Shown here: positions 1 through 7,961 of the stretch, piece by piece | Layout: every line of letters begins with the position of its first letter | How positions within the stretch are numbered: the first letter of the stretch is position 1 | Assembly (NCBI GenBank): GCA_946999645.1 | Contig: CAMQDS010000020.1 | Span: forward strand, 1-20,736 | Length of the DNA: 20,736 nucleotides | Origin: an uncultured Bacteroidales bacterium | GTDB taxonomy: Bacteria > Bacteroidota > Bacteroidia > Bacteroidales > UBA932 | Reading direction: 5' to 3' | Position numbers and translations under genes: made by a program | The notes under the pieces: generated by a model | Database searches by the model: none | What the model was told of the DNA's origin: nothing | The model's input: only the letters and a program-made list of their open reading frames with translations

Positions 1-1
1 G

Positions 2-916
2 AACATGGTTACAGGTGCCGCTCAGATGGATGGTGCTATCCTCGTAGTTGCTGCTACAGATGGTCCTATGCCTCAGACACGTGAGCATATTCTTCTTGCT
101 CGTCAGGTGAACGTACCAAAGATACTTGTATTTATGAACAAGGTTGACCTCGTTGAAGATCCTGAGATGCTTGACCTCGTTGAGATGGAAATCCGTGACT
201 TGCTTGCATTCTACAAGTTTGATGAGAACTGCCCTATCATTCGTGGTTCTGCACTTGGTGCACTCAACGGAGAGCCTCAGTGGGAAGACAAAGTAATGGA
301 ACTTATGAACGCTGTTGATACATATATTCCACTCCCTGAGCGTCAGAATGAGAAACCATTCCTTATGCCAATAGAGGACATATTCTCTATCACAGGACGT
401 GGTACTGTAGTAACAGGACGTATCGAAACAGGTACAATCCATGTAAACGATGAAGTAGAACTTGTAGGTTTCGGTTCAGAACCTCGTAAGACTGTCTGCA
501 CAGGCGTTGAAATGTTCCGTAAACTTCTCGAACAAGGTGAAGCTGGTGACAACGTTGGTCTTCTTCTCCGTGGTATTGAGAAAAAAGACGTTAAGAGAGG
601 TGAAGTTGTAGCAAAACCAGGTTCAATTACTCCTCACACAGAGTTCCAGGCTCAAATCTACGTACTTAAGAAAGAAGAGGGTGGACGTCATACTCCATTC
701 CACAACCATTATCGTCCTCAGTTCTTCATCCGTACACTCGATGTTACAGGTGAGATCACACTTCCTCAGGGAATCGAAATGGTTATGCCTGGTGATAACG
801 TTGAAATCAATGTTAAGCTTATTACTCCAGTAGCTATCAATCAAGGTCTTCAATTCGCAATCCGTGAAGGTGGACGTACAGTTGGTGCAGGTCAGGTAAT
901 TAAGATTATCGAATAA
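2..916 (+). CDS. tuf: Elongation factor Tu, 3' part (5' end outside window)
   Basis: EF-Tu is the GTPase that carries aminoacyl-tRNA to the ribosomal A site. The open frame runs in from the window edge, beginning with N-M-V-T-G-A-A-Q-M-D-G, an internal EF-Tu sequence, so the first Met here is not the start. About 304 residues remain. Roughly 90 N-terminal residues, including the P-loop and the switch regions, lie upstream. Visible are the rest of the G domain with the NKVD guanine-specificity motif, domain 2 (ITGRGTVVTGRIETG) and the C-terminal domain 3 ending in GAGQVIKIIE. It ends in TAA. It is followed by a hairpin, tRNA-Trp and secE-nusG, the normal Bacteroidota neighbourhood. Identification is essentially certain; only the 5' boundary is missing. 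Confidence 0.98.
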   Translation, partial: NMVTGAAQMDGAILVVAATDGPMPQTREHILLARQVNVPKILVFMNKVDLVEDPEMLDLVEMEIRDLLAFYKFDENCPIIRGSALGALNGEPQWEDKVMELMNAVDTYIPLPERQNEKPFLMPIEDIFSITGRGTVVTGRIETGTIHVNDEVELVGFGSEPRKTVCTGVEMFRKLLEQGEAGDNVGLLLRGIEKKDVKRGEVVAKPGSITPHTEFQAQIYVLKKEEGGRHTPFHNHYRPQFFIRTLDVTGEITLPQGIEMVMPGDNVEINVKLITPVAINQGLQFAIREGGRTVGAGQVIKIIE

Positions 917-923
917 TTATCAT

Positions 924-952
924 AAAGTGGAAGAAAATTATCTTCCACTTTT
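924..952 (+). terminator. Hairpin with short T-tract between tuf and tRNA-Trp
   Basis: A perfect 11-bp stem (AAAGTGGAAGA, 924-934, with TCTTCCACTTT, 941-951) encloses the 6-nt loop AAATTA and ends in a short T run. It looks like an intrinsic terminator for tuf. However, the tRNA-Trp gene begins at 955, two to three bases past the T run, with no room for a promoter between them. It is therefore more likely a leaky terminator, or a processing/stabilising hairpin at the tuf mRNA 3' end. Confidence 0.7.
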
Positions 953-954
953 AT

Positions 955-1025
955 AGGGGAATAGAACAAGGGTAGTTCAGCGGTCTCCAAAACCGTCGAT
1001 GTGGGTTCGAATCCTGCTTCCCCTG
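955..1025 (+). tRNA. trnW: tRNA-Trp (anticodon CCA)
   Basis: A full cloverleaf can be drawn. The acceptor stem is AGGGGAA (955-961) with TTCCCCT (1018-1024), and the discriminator is G1025. The D stem is GAAC/GTTC. The anticodon stem is GCGGT/ACCGT with loop CTCCAAA, which places the CCA anticodon at 987-989. The T stem is GTGGG/CCTGC (one G-U and one U-G pair) with loop TTCGAAT. The total is 71 nt. The 3' CCA is not encoded; the next bases are CAAAT, so a nucleotidyltransferase must add it. The gene sits between tuf and secE and is probably cut out of a longer transcript, since no promoter fits in the gap after the tuf hairpin. Confidence 0.96.
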
Positions 1026-1030
1026 CAAAT

Positions 1031-1093
1031 ATCAAAGGTTACGATTTGATAATGTTTAACAGACCAGACTTAAGCTTCCAACAAAGTCAGGTC
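1031..1093 (+). promoter_or_regulatory. Two tandem hairpins in the tRNA-Trp to secE spacer
   Basis: The 82-base spacer can fold into two stems. The first is ATCAAA (1031-1036) with TTTGAT (1045-1050). The second is GACC-A-GACTT (1062-1071) with AAGTC-A-GGTC (1084-1093): 4 bp, an A/A mismatch, 5 bp and a 12-nt loop. The second ends 14 bases before the secE ATG. I see no TAnnTTTG promoter box here, so secE-nusG and the downstream genes seem to depend on transcription from upstream. The hairpins could help mature the tRNA 3' end or control secE-nusG translation. The function is inference. Confidence 0.4.
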
Positions 1094-1107
1094 CATTAAA
1101 AATAAAG

Positions 1108-1296
1108 ATGAGAAAGTTCATAAACTATTGTAAAGAGTCATACATAGAACTCACTAAAAAGGTAACTTGGCCTACATGGGAGAAGTTGCAGAGTTCTGCA
1201 CTGCTTGTAATGGTAGCTACAGTTATCCTTGCGGTGGCATTATTCATTGTAGACTTCGCTTTCCAGCATCTGATGACAATTATCTATACATTGTAA
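1108..1296 (+). CDS. secE: Preprotein translocase subunit SecE
   Basis: SecE is the small membrane subunit of the SecYEG protein-conducting channel in the inner membrane and clamps the two halves of SecY. The 62-aa product is the single-membrane-span form found in most bacteria. It has an amphipathic N-terminal helix, the conserved hinge motif KKVTWPTW at residues 17-24, and one hydrophobic segment at about residues 31-55. The start is ATG at 1108, preceded by A-rich sequence without a Shine-Dalgarno motif. It lies directly upstream of nusG with a 14-base gap, the nearly universal secE-nusG pairing. Length, motif and context agree. Confidence 0.97.
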   Translation: MRKFINYCKESYIELTKKVTWPTWEKLQSSALLVMVATVILAVALFIVDFAFQHLMTIIYTL

Positions 1297-1310
1297 TCTA
1301 TTAATTCAAA

Positions 1311-1895
1311 ATGGGCGAAAAAAAGTGGTACGTCCTTAGGACTGCAGGGGGCAAAGAAAAAAAAGCAAAAGATTATCTTGAGAAGGAAATTGAAAGAAGC
1401 AATCTCCAAAATCAAGTTAATCAGGTACTCGTACCTGTAGAAAAAAGGTATACAGTCAAGAATGGGAAAAGAGTTCAAACAGAAAGACTTCTTTTTCCTG
1501 GTTATGTATTGATTGAAGCCGAGCTTAGCGGTGATTTGGAATATATCATCCGTAATCTTGTTCCTGGAATGTCCGGTTTTCTTACTGAAAACAGAGTAGC
1601 AACATCTACAGGAGATAAATCACCTTCTGTCATTGAAAGAATACCTATTCCTTTAAGGGACGATGAAGTGAGAAGAATACTTGGAGAGCAAGATAGGCAA
1701 ACCACAAATGAGAGTGTAACAGAAATCGACTATAATGTAGGAGATTCTGTTAAGATTACAGAAGGTCCATTTAGTGGATTTGATGGAACAGTTGACGAGA
1801 TAGTCGAAGATAGAAGTAAGCTTAAGGTTATAGTTATGATATTCGGCAGAAAGACTCTGCTAGAACTCAACTTTAATCAAGTAACTAAAGAATAA
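1311..1895 (+). CDS. nusG: Transcription termination/antitermination factor NusG
   Basis: NusG binds elongating RNA polymerase through its NGN domain and links it to Rho or to ribosomal protein S10 through its KOW domain. The 194-aa product begins with the NGN signature WYVLRTAGGKEKKAKDYL (residues 6-23) and contains LFPGYVLIEA (61-70). The C-terminal KOW domain is at about 140-192 (VGDSVKITEGPFSGFDGTV). It is a little longer than E. coli NusG (181 aa). The extra length is mainly around residues 96-135, between the domains, which fits Bacteroidota forms. The ATG follows AATTCAAA with no Shine-Dalgarno motif. The gene is 14 bases after secE and only 6 bases before rplK, so it is surely in one operon with both. 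Confidence 0.97.
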   Translation: MGEKKWYVLRTAGGKEKKAKDYLEKEIERSNLQNQVNQVLVPVEKRYTVKNGKRVQTERLLFPGYVLIEAELSGDLEYIIRNLVPGMSGFLTENRVATSTGDKSPSVIERIPIPLRDDEVRRILGEQDRQTTNESVTEIDYNVGDSVKITEGPFSGFDGTVDEIVEDRSKLKVIVMIFGRKTLLELNFNQVTKE

Positions 1896-1901
1896 TAAAT
1901 C

Positions 1902-2345
1902 ATGGCAAAAGAAGTTACCGGATTCATTAAACTCCAGATAAAAGGTGGAGCAGCGAATCCAGCCCCTCCGGTTGGACCTGCATTAGGTTCAAAGGGATTG
2001 AATATAATGGACTTCTGCAAACAGTTCAATGCTGCAACTCAACAGAGTGCTGGCAAGGTTCTGCCTGTAGTGATTACAGTATATTCTGATAAATCCTTCT
2101 CTTTTGAGGTAAAGCAGCCGCCGGTCGCAATTTCCCTAAAAGAAGCAGCTAAAATACAAAAAGGTTCAGGGGAACCTAACAGAACTAAAGTTGCATCTGT
2201 AACATGGGAACAGATAAAGACTATAGCAGAAGGCAAAATGCCAGATTTGAATGCATTTACACTCAAATCTGCAATGAAGATGGTTGCTGGAACTGCAAGA
2301 AGTATGGGTATCAAAGTAACAGGTACATTTCCTGAAGATATTTAA
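1902..2345 (+). CDS. rplK: 50S ribosomal protein L11
   Basis: L11 forms the GTPase-associated centre on 23S rRNA near the L10/L12 stalk and is required for RelA-type stringent sensing. The 147-aa product has the expected length. Its N-terminal domain contains the proline-rich PAPPVGPALGSKGLNIM (residues 21-37). This flexible region is where thiostrepton-class antibiotics bind with rRNA. The C-terminal rRNA-binding domain contains the family signature TLKSAMKMVAGTARSMGIKV (about 121-140). It starts 6 bases after the nusG stop and ends 14 bases before rplA, giving the standard rplK-rplA pair. In E. coli, L1 represses this pair; no L1-type site is obvious in the tiny gaps here. Confidence 0.98.
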   Translation: MAKEVTGFIKLQIKGGAANPAPPVGPALGSKGLNIMDFCKQFNAATQQSAGKVLPVVITVYSDKSFSFEVKQPPVAISLKEAAKIQKGSGEPNRTKVASVTWEQIKTIAEGKMPDLNAFTLKSAMKMVAGTARSMGIKVTGTFPEDI

Positions 2346-2359
2346 AGAATAGAAGCATT

Positions 2360-3058
2360 ATGAGCAAACTTACAAAAAATCAGAAAGCAGTCATTGAAAA
2401 ATATGACTCATCCAAGTTGTATGAGTTGTCAGAGGCTTGTGGTATTCTTAAGGAAATAACCTTTACCAAATTTGATGCTTCTGTAGAACTTGCAGTAAAC
2501 TTGGGTGTTGACCCACGCAAGTCAAACCAAATGATACGTGGAGTTGTTACTCTCCCTAACGGGACAGGTAAAGTAACACGTGTTCTCGTTCTATGTACTC
2601 CTGACAAAGAAGCCGAAGCAAAAGAAGCTGGTGCTGACTATGTAGGTCTCGATGAATATATCGAGAAAATAAAGGGAGGCTGGACAGATGTTGACGTCAT
2701 TATATGTACACCATCAGTGATGGGCAAAGTTGGTCCTATCGGTCGTGTTCTCGGTCCAAGAGGACTTATGCCAAACCCTAAGACAGGTACAGTAACAATG
2801 GAAGTCGGCAAGGCAGTAAAAGATGTTAAGGGCGGTAAGATCGACTTCAAGGTAGATAAGTCAGGCATCATTCATACAGCAATAGGAAAGGCTTCATTTA
2901 CCGCGGAGCAAATATATGAAAACGCAAAGACAGTACTTTCTGCAATATCAAAACTCAAACCGCAAGCACTCAAAGGTACTTATATGAAAAGTGCCTCAAT
3001 ATGCACAACAATGAGTGCCGGATTAAAGATAGACTTAAAGGCATTCAGTGCTGAATAA
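2360..3058 (+). CDS. rplA: 50S ribosomal protein L1
   Basis: L1 makes up the mobile L1 stalk that helps deacylated tRNA leave the E site. In many bacteria it also represses its own operon. The 232-aa product has the family's usual length and carries the diagnostic rRNA-binding motif LGPRGLMPNPKTGTVT at residues 131-146. The N-terminal part (EYDSSKLYELSEAC-like, with FDASVELAVNLGVDPRKSNQMIRG) also matches L1. The ATG at 2360 is preceded by A-rich sequence. The stop at 3056-3058 is 13 bases before the preferred rplJ start, so no separate leader for rplJ fits between the genes. Confidence 0.98.
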   Translation: MSKLTKNQKAVIEKYDSSKLYELSEACGILKEITFTKFDASVELAVNLGVDPRKSNQMIRGVVTLPNGTGKVTRVLVLCTPDKEAEAKEAGADYVGLDEYIEKIKGGWTDVDVIICTPSVMGKVGPIGRVLGPRGLMPNPKTGTVTMEVGKAVKDVKGGKIDFKVDKSGIIHTAIGKASFTAEQIYENAKTVLSAISKLKPQALKGTYMKSASICTTMSAGLKIDLKAFSAE

Positions 3059-3071
3059 AAAATTCAATGTT

Positions 3072-3602
3072 ATGAAAAAAGAATTAAAAGCTCGTATAAT
3101 TGAATCTATATCAGCACAAATCAAGGAGACACCTAATTTTTATATTACGGATATATCCGGATTAAATGCTGAAGATACAACTAAACTCCGTCGTGAATGT
3201 TTTAATAAGGGCATCAAACTTACAGTAGTAAAGAATACCCTTTTAACACATGTACTTAAAGAGTTAGGTAATGAGGAGATAAATCTCTTGCTCCCTACAT
3301 TGGTCGGCAATACGGCTGTAATGTATACAGAAGTAGTCAATGCTCCTGCAAAACTTATAAAAGAATTTCAGAAAAACGGCTTTGAAAAGCCTGCTCTTAA
3401 AGGAGCATATGTTCAAGAATGTGCTTTTGTAGGTGCAGATAAACTTGACGAACTTGCAGCAATCAAGTCTAAAGAAGAACTTATTGGTGATATCATCACT
3501 CTTCTTCAATCTCCTGCACGCAACGTCATTTCAGCTCTTGAATCAGCTGGTGGTAAACTCGCAGGAATTGTTAAGACACTATCAGAAAAAGAAGAAAAAT
3601 AA
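3072..3602 (+). CDS. rplJ: 50S ribosomal protein L10
   Basis: L10 anchors the L7/L12 dimers to the 50S subunit. The 176-aa product starts MKKELKARIIESIS and contains the L10 hallmarks FYITDISGLNAEDTTKLRREC and KLTVVKNTLL. I chose ATG at 3072 because the upstream GTG at 3048 would overlap rplA and add eight residues not typical of L10. The C-terminal helix (KLAGIVKTLSEKEEK) is the L12-docking region. In many bacteria an L10(L12)4-binding leader precedes rplJ. Here the gap to rplA is only 13 bases, so any such element would have to lie inside rplA. It is followed 30 bases later by rplL. Confidence 0.96.
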   Translation: MKKELKARIIESISAQIKETPNFYITDISGLNAEDTTKLRRECFNKGIKLTVVKNTLLTHVLKELGNEEINLLLPTLVGNTAVMYTEVVNAPAKLIKEFQKNGFEKPALKGAYVQECAFVGADKLDELAAIKSKEELIGDIITLLQSPARNVISALESAGGKLAGIVKTLSEKEEK

Positions 3603-3632
3603 TATAAACAATTTTAAAAATAAACAATTATT

Positions 3633-4007
3633 ATGGCAGACGTAAAAGCACTTGCAGAAGAGTTGGTAAACCTTTCTGTGAAAGACGTTCAGGAACTTGC
3701 AAAGGTTCTCAAGGAAGAATATGGTATTGAGCCTGCTGCTGCAGCTGTTGCTGTTGCAGGTACTGCAGCCACAGCTGATGCTGCACCTGCAGAGCAGACA
3801 GAATTCGATGTTATCCTCAAATCAGCAGGTCAGGCTAAACTTGCAGTTATCAAAGCTGTAAAAGATGCTCTCGGACTTGGTCTGAAAGAAGCTAAGGATC
3901 TTGTAGACAAGACACCTGCTCCTTTGAAAGAGAAAATTGCTAAGGCAGAGGCTGAACAACTTAAAGCAACCCTCGAAGAAGCAGGAGCAGAAGTTGAAAT
4001 TAAATAA
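3633..4007 (+). CDS. rplL: 50S ribosomal protein L7/L12
   Basis: L7/L12 is the multicopy stalk protein that recruits translational GTPases such as EF-Tu and EF-G. The 124-aa product shows the whole domain plan. The dimerising N-terminal domain is at about residues 1-33. An Ala-rich flexible hinge follows at about 34-55 (PAAAAVAVAGTAATADAAPA). The C-terminal factor-binding domain at about 56-124 contains KLAVIKAVKDALGLGLKEAKDLVD. Codon choice is uniform and GCT/GCA-rich in the hinge. The ATG follows ATAAACAATTATT, with no Shine-Dalgarno motif. It pairs with rplJ, and the gap before rpoB carries a strong hairpin that probably lowers transcription into the polymerase genes. Confidence 0.98.
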   Translation: MADVKALAEELVNLSVKDVQELAKVLKEEYGIEPAAAAVAVAGTAATADAAPAEQTEFDVILKSAGQAKLAVIKAVKDALGLGLKEAKDLVDKTPAPLKEKIAKAEAEQLKATLEEAGAEVEIK

Positions 4008-4041
4008 CTTCACCCCTCCCCTTGCTTTGGGGATCAAAAGC

Positions 4042-4078
4042 AGGTTTAGAGCCAAGGTTATAGGCTCTAAACCTTTTT
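4042..4078 (+). terminator. Attenuator-like hairpin between rplL and rpoB
   Basis: A perfect 12-bp stem (AGGTTTAGAGCC, 4042-4053, with GGCTCTAAACCT, 4063-4074) has a 9-nt loop and runs into five Ts (4074-4078). A smaller hairpin, TCCCC/GGGGA (4017-4021 with 4029-4033), sits just upstream. The form is that of an intrinsic terminator, but rpoBC follow with no visible promoter in the remaining 36 bases. By analogy with the known E. coli rplL-rpoB attenuator, it probably lets only part of the transcription continue, setting the ratio of stalk protein to polymerase. Confidence 0.75.
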
Positions 4079-4114
4079 GTCGTATTTAAGTTTTTCTCAT
4101 TTCAAAGGCAGAAT

Positions 4115-7100
4115 ATGTCAAAAAAGACTAACACAAAACGAATAAATTTCGCAACTTCAAAAATCCTGGAATATCCGGATCTGTTGGAGGTACAGCTCAA
4201 ATCATTTAAGGATTTTTTCCAGCTGGACACTACTCCTGAAAATAGAAGGAATGAAGGATTGTACCAGGTTTTTCAGGAAATTTTCCCTATCGAAGATACA
4301 AGGAACAATTATAAGCTTGAGTTTATAGATTATTTTATTGACCCTCCGCAGTACTCGATTGATGAATGTCTTGAGAGAGGACTGACATATAATGTTCCTC
4401 TGAAGGCTAAACTTCGCCTTTCCTGCAGTGATCCAGAACATGAAGATTTCGACACAATAGTGCAGGATGTATATTTAGGGAATATTCCATATATGACCCC
4501 TGGAGGTACTTTTGTAATTAATGGTTCAGAAAGAATCATAGTATCTCAACTTCACAGGTCTCCGGGAGTATTCTTCGACCAAAGCCTCCATGCGAATGGA
4601 ACGAAGCTTTATTCTGCCAGAATAATCCCATTTAAGGGTTCTTGGATTGAATTTGCTACTGACATCAATAATGTCATGTATGCATATATAGATCGAAAGA
4701 AGAAATTACCTGTGACTACACTTCTTAGGGCAATAGGATATGATTCTGATAAAGATATTATCAATATATTCGGGCTTGCAGAAGAAATTGAGGTCACAAA
4801 AGAAAATATAAAGGAGAATGAAGGCCGCAAATTAGCAGCAAAAGTTCTTAAGACAGGTATTCAGGATTTTGTAGACGAAGATACAGGAGAAGTTATTTCA
4901 TTTGTAAGAACAGAAATCGTTGCTGACAGGGACGAAGTGCTTAACGATGATATGTTTGCAAAACTTCAGGAAGCTGGAGTAAAAACTATACTTCTTCACA
5001 AAGATGATGCAAATGATAATGAATTTGCTATTATCTTCAATACACTGCAAAAGGATTCAACAAACACTGAAAAAGAAGCAGTTAATTATATCTACAAACA
5101 ACTCAGAAATTCTGAACCACCTGATGAAGCTACAGCAAGGGACGTAATTGATAAGCTTTTCTTTTCAGAGAAGCGTTATGACCTTGGTAGCGTAGGAAGA
5201 TACAGGCTCAATAAAAAATTGGGAATGAATACAGATCCTGAAACCAGGGTTCTGACCAATACAGACATAATTGAAATAATAAAATATCTGATTGAGCTTA
5301 TAAATTCAAAAGCCACCGTAGACGATATTGACCATTTGAGCAATAGACGTGTACGCACAGTTGGAGAGCAACTTGCAAACCAATTCAGTGTAGGTTTGTC
5401 AAGAATGGCACGTACAATACGTGAAAGAATGAATGTCAGAGATAGTGAACAATTTAACCCTATCGACCTGATTAATTCCAAGACATTGTCTTCAGTAATT
5501 AATTCATTCTTCGGTACAAGCCAGTTGTCCCAATTTATGGATCAGACCAACCCTCTTGCAGAAATCACACACAAACGTCGTCTATCTGCATTGGGTCCAG
5601 GAGGTCTATCAAGAGATAGGGCAGGATTTGAGGTCAGGGACGTACACTACACACATTATGGACGTCTATGTCCTATCGAGTCTCCAGAAGGTCCTAACAT
5701 CGGATTGATTTCATCCCTCTGTGTCTATGCTAAAATAGATGACCTCGGTTTCATCGAAACACCTTATCGTAAAGTTGAAAACGGAAAGGTAGACTTGACA
5801 GATGAAGGCTGGAAATTCATGAGTGCAGAGGAGGAAGAAAACAAGAGAGTTTCTCTTGCCAACGTGAAAATGGACGATGACGGCAACATTCTTGAAGATA
5901 GGATACAGTGCCGTTTGGAAGCAGATTTCCCTGTAGTAACAAGGGAAGAAGTGGATTATATGGATGTAGCTCCTAACCAAATGGCATCAGTCGCTGCATC
6001 ACTAATTCCATTCCTTGAACATGATGATGCCCATAGAGCATTGATGGGTGCCAACATGATGCGTCAGGCAGTACCGCTTCTCAGTCCAGAATCACCTATT
6101 GTAGGTACAGGACTTGAACAAACAGTATGTCTTGACTCAAGGACACAGGTTATGGCTGAACGTAAAGGAGAAGTAGTTTACGTGGATGCAAATGAGATCC
6201 ATGTAAAATATGATAGGACTGACGATGAAAAATACGTTAGTTTTTCTCCTGAGGTAACTGTATATCACCTACCTATATATAGAAGGACAAACCAGAGTAC
6301 AACAATTACTCTTAAGCCTATAGTAAAGAAAGGCGAAAGAGTAGAAGGAGGACAAATCCTTACCGAAGGATACGCAACACAGGCTGGAGAACTTGCTCTT
6401 GGACGTAACCTTACCGTAGCATTCATGCCATGGAAAGGATACAACTATGAGGATGCTATAGTTCTTTCAGAAAAGATGGTAAGATGGGATATTCTAACAT
6501 CTGTTCACGTTGATGAATACCTTACAGAAGTAAGGGAAACAAAACGTGGTATGGAGGAACTGACATCTGATATACCTAACGTAAGTGAAGATGCTACAAA
6601 GGATCTTGACAAAGACGGTATAGTAAGAGTTGGAGCCCATATAGTTCCTGGTGATATAATGATAGGAAAGATTACTCCTAAGGGCGAAAGTGATCCTTCA
6701 CCTGAAGAAAAACTTCTTAGGGCCATATTCGGAGACAAAGCGGGAGATGTAAAAGATGCATCCCTTAAAGCTAATCCTTCCCTAAGTGGAACAGTAATCA
6801 AAACATCACTTTATACAAAGGTTGCAAAAGAAATGGGTAGAAAAGGAGCGAAGGCAGAACAAAAAGCCAAACTTGAAAGTCTTGAAGAAGATTTCAACAA
6901 GAAAGTTCAGGTATTATACTCCACATTCATTGAAAAACTCATTACCCTTGTTGAAGGAAAAACCAGTGTAGGAATAAGTTATCTTGATGGAGTTGAAGTA
7001 ATTGCTAATGGCAAAGAAATCACTGCAGAACAGTTAAAGAATATTAACTACGAGAATATCAATTCCAACAGATGGACATCTGACAACAATACCAACCTTA

Positions 7101-7933
7101 TGGTTCGTGATTTGATAAATAATTACTGCATAGCCTATAAGGAAGAAGCAGCAAGAAGCAAGAGAGCCATGGATAAGGTTAAAATCGGTGATGAACTTCC
7201 TAACGGTGTAATGCAACTTGCTAAGGTATATATAGCTAAGAAGAGAAAAATCACTGTCGGTGATAAGATGGCAGGTCGTCATGGTAACAAAGGTATTGTT
7301 GCTAAGATTGTCCGTGAAGAAGATATGCCATTCCTTAGTGATGGAACTCCAATGGATATAGTACTTAACCCTCTTGGTGTGCCTTCTCGTATGAATTTGG
7401 GACAGATTTATGAAACAGTCCTCGGATGGGCAGGTTCAAAATTAGGCTTAAAATTCAGTACACCTATTTTTGATGGTGCAAGCATAGGGGAAATATGTGA
7501 TTACACAGATAAGGCAGGAGTACCAAGATTTGGTAAGACCAATCTTAGAGATGGTGGTACAGGAGATTGGTTCGACCAGCCGGCAACAGTCGGAGTAATC
7601 TATATGATTAAGCTGGGACATATGGTAGATGATAAGATGCATGCAAGATCTATAGGACCATACTCACTTATCACACAGCAGCCATTAGGCGGTAAGGCAC
7701 AATTTGGAGGACAGAGATTCGGAGAAATGGAGGTTTGGGCACTTGAAGCCTTTGGAGCAGCTAATGCGCTACAAGAGATTCTGACAGTTAAGTCAGATGA
7801 TGTTTCAGGAAGATCTAAGACTTATGAAGCAATAGTAAAAGGTGATCCAATGCCAACACCAGGTATACCTGAGTCACTTAATGTACTGCTTCACGAACTT
7901 AGAGGCCTTGGACTCAAGATTACGCTGGATTAA
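4115..7933 (+). CDS. rpoB: DNA-directed RNA polymerase subunit beta
   Basis: The beta subunit forms half of the RNA polymerase catalytic cleft. The 1272-aa product is full length. The rifampicin-binding cluster is at residues 465-494 (FFGTSQLSQFMDQTNPLAEI and on). Q473, D476, H486, R489 and S491 align with E. coli Q513, D516, H526, R529 and S531, all unmutated, so this cluster predicts rifampicin susceptibility. The fork/active-site segment RDRAGFEVRDVHYTHYGR has Tyr where E. coli has Pro564. The C-terminal active-site region contains KITVGDKMAGRHGNKG. The end has the clamp segment GGQRFGEMEVWALEAFGA. It starts at ATG 4115 after the rplL attenuator, and rpoC begins 28 bases after its stop. 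Confidence 0.99.
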   Translation: MSKKTNTKRINFATSKILEYPDLLEVQLKSFKDFFQLDTTPENRRNEGLYQVFQEIFPIEDTRNNYKLEFIDYFIDPPQYSIDECLERGLTYNVPLKAKLRLSCSDPEHEDFDTIVQDVYLGNIPYMTPGGTFVINGSERIIVSQLHRSPGVFFDQSLHANGTKLYSARIIPFKGSWIEFATDINNVMYAYIDRKKKLPVTTLLRAIGYDSDKDIINIFGLAEEIEVTKENIKENEGRKLAAKVLKTGIQDFVDEDTGEVISFVRTEIVADRDEVLNDDMFAKLQEAGVKTILLHKDDANDNEFAIIFNTLQKDSTNTEKEAVNYIYKQLRNSEPPDEATARDVIDKLFFSEKRYDLGSVGRYRLNKKLGMNTDPETRVLTNTDIIEIIKYLIELINSKATVDDIDHLSNRRVRTVGEQLANQFSVGLSRMARTIRERMNVRDSEQFNPIDLINSKTLSSVINSFFGTSQLSQFMDQTNPLAEITHKRRLSALGPGGLSRDRAGFEVRDVHYTHYGRLCPIESPEGPNIGLISSLCVYAKIDDLGFIETPYRKVENGKVDLTDEGWKFMSAEEEENKRVSLANVKMDDDGNILEDRIQCRLEADFPVVTREEVDYMDVAPNQMASVAASLIPFLEHDDAHRALMGANMMRQAVPLLSPESPIVGTGLEQTVCLDSRTQVMAERKGEVVYVDANEIHVKYDRTDDEKYVSFSPEVTVYHLPIYRRTNQSTTITLKPIVKKGERVEGGQILTEGYATQAGELALGRNLTVAFMPWKGYNYEDAIVLSEKMVRWDILTSVHVDEYLTEVRETKRGMEELTSDIPNVSEDATKDLDKDGIVRVGAHIVPGDIMIGKITPKGESDPSPEEKLLRAIFGDKAGDVKDASLKANPSLSGTVIKTSLYTKVAKEMGRKGAKAEQKAKLESLEEDFNKKVQVLYSTFIEKLITLVEGKTSVGISYLDGVEVIANGKEITAEQLKNINYENINSNRWTSDNNTNLMVRDLINNYCIAYKEEAARSKRAMDKVKIGDELPNGVMQLAKVYIAKKRKITVGDKMAGRHGNKGIVAKIVREEDMPFLSDGTPMDIVLNPLGVPSRMNLGQIYETVLGWAGSKLGLKFSTPIFDGASIGEICDYTDKAGVPRFGKTNLRDGGTGDWFDQPATVGVIYMIKLGHMVDDKMHARSIGPYSLITQQPLGGKAQFGGQRFGEMEVWALEAFGAANALQEILTVKSDDVSGRSKTYEAIVKGDPMPTPGIPESLNVLLHELRGLGLKITLD

Positions 7934-7961
7934 TTACAACTTGATTTGACTAATAAGAAAT

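Noticed and set aside
3048..3071. GTG start for rplJ overlapping rplA
   Set aside because: It adds eight residues not typical of L10. ATG 3072 gives the expected N-terminus.
5501..5596. Possible rifampicin-resistance change in rpoB
   Set aside because: The residues matching E. coli Q513, D516, H526, R529 and S531 are all wild type.
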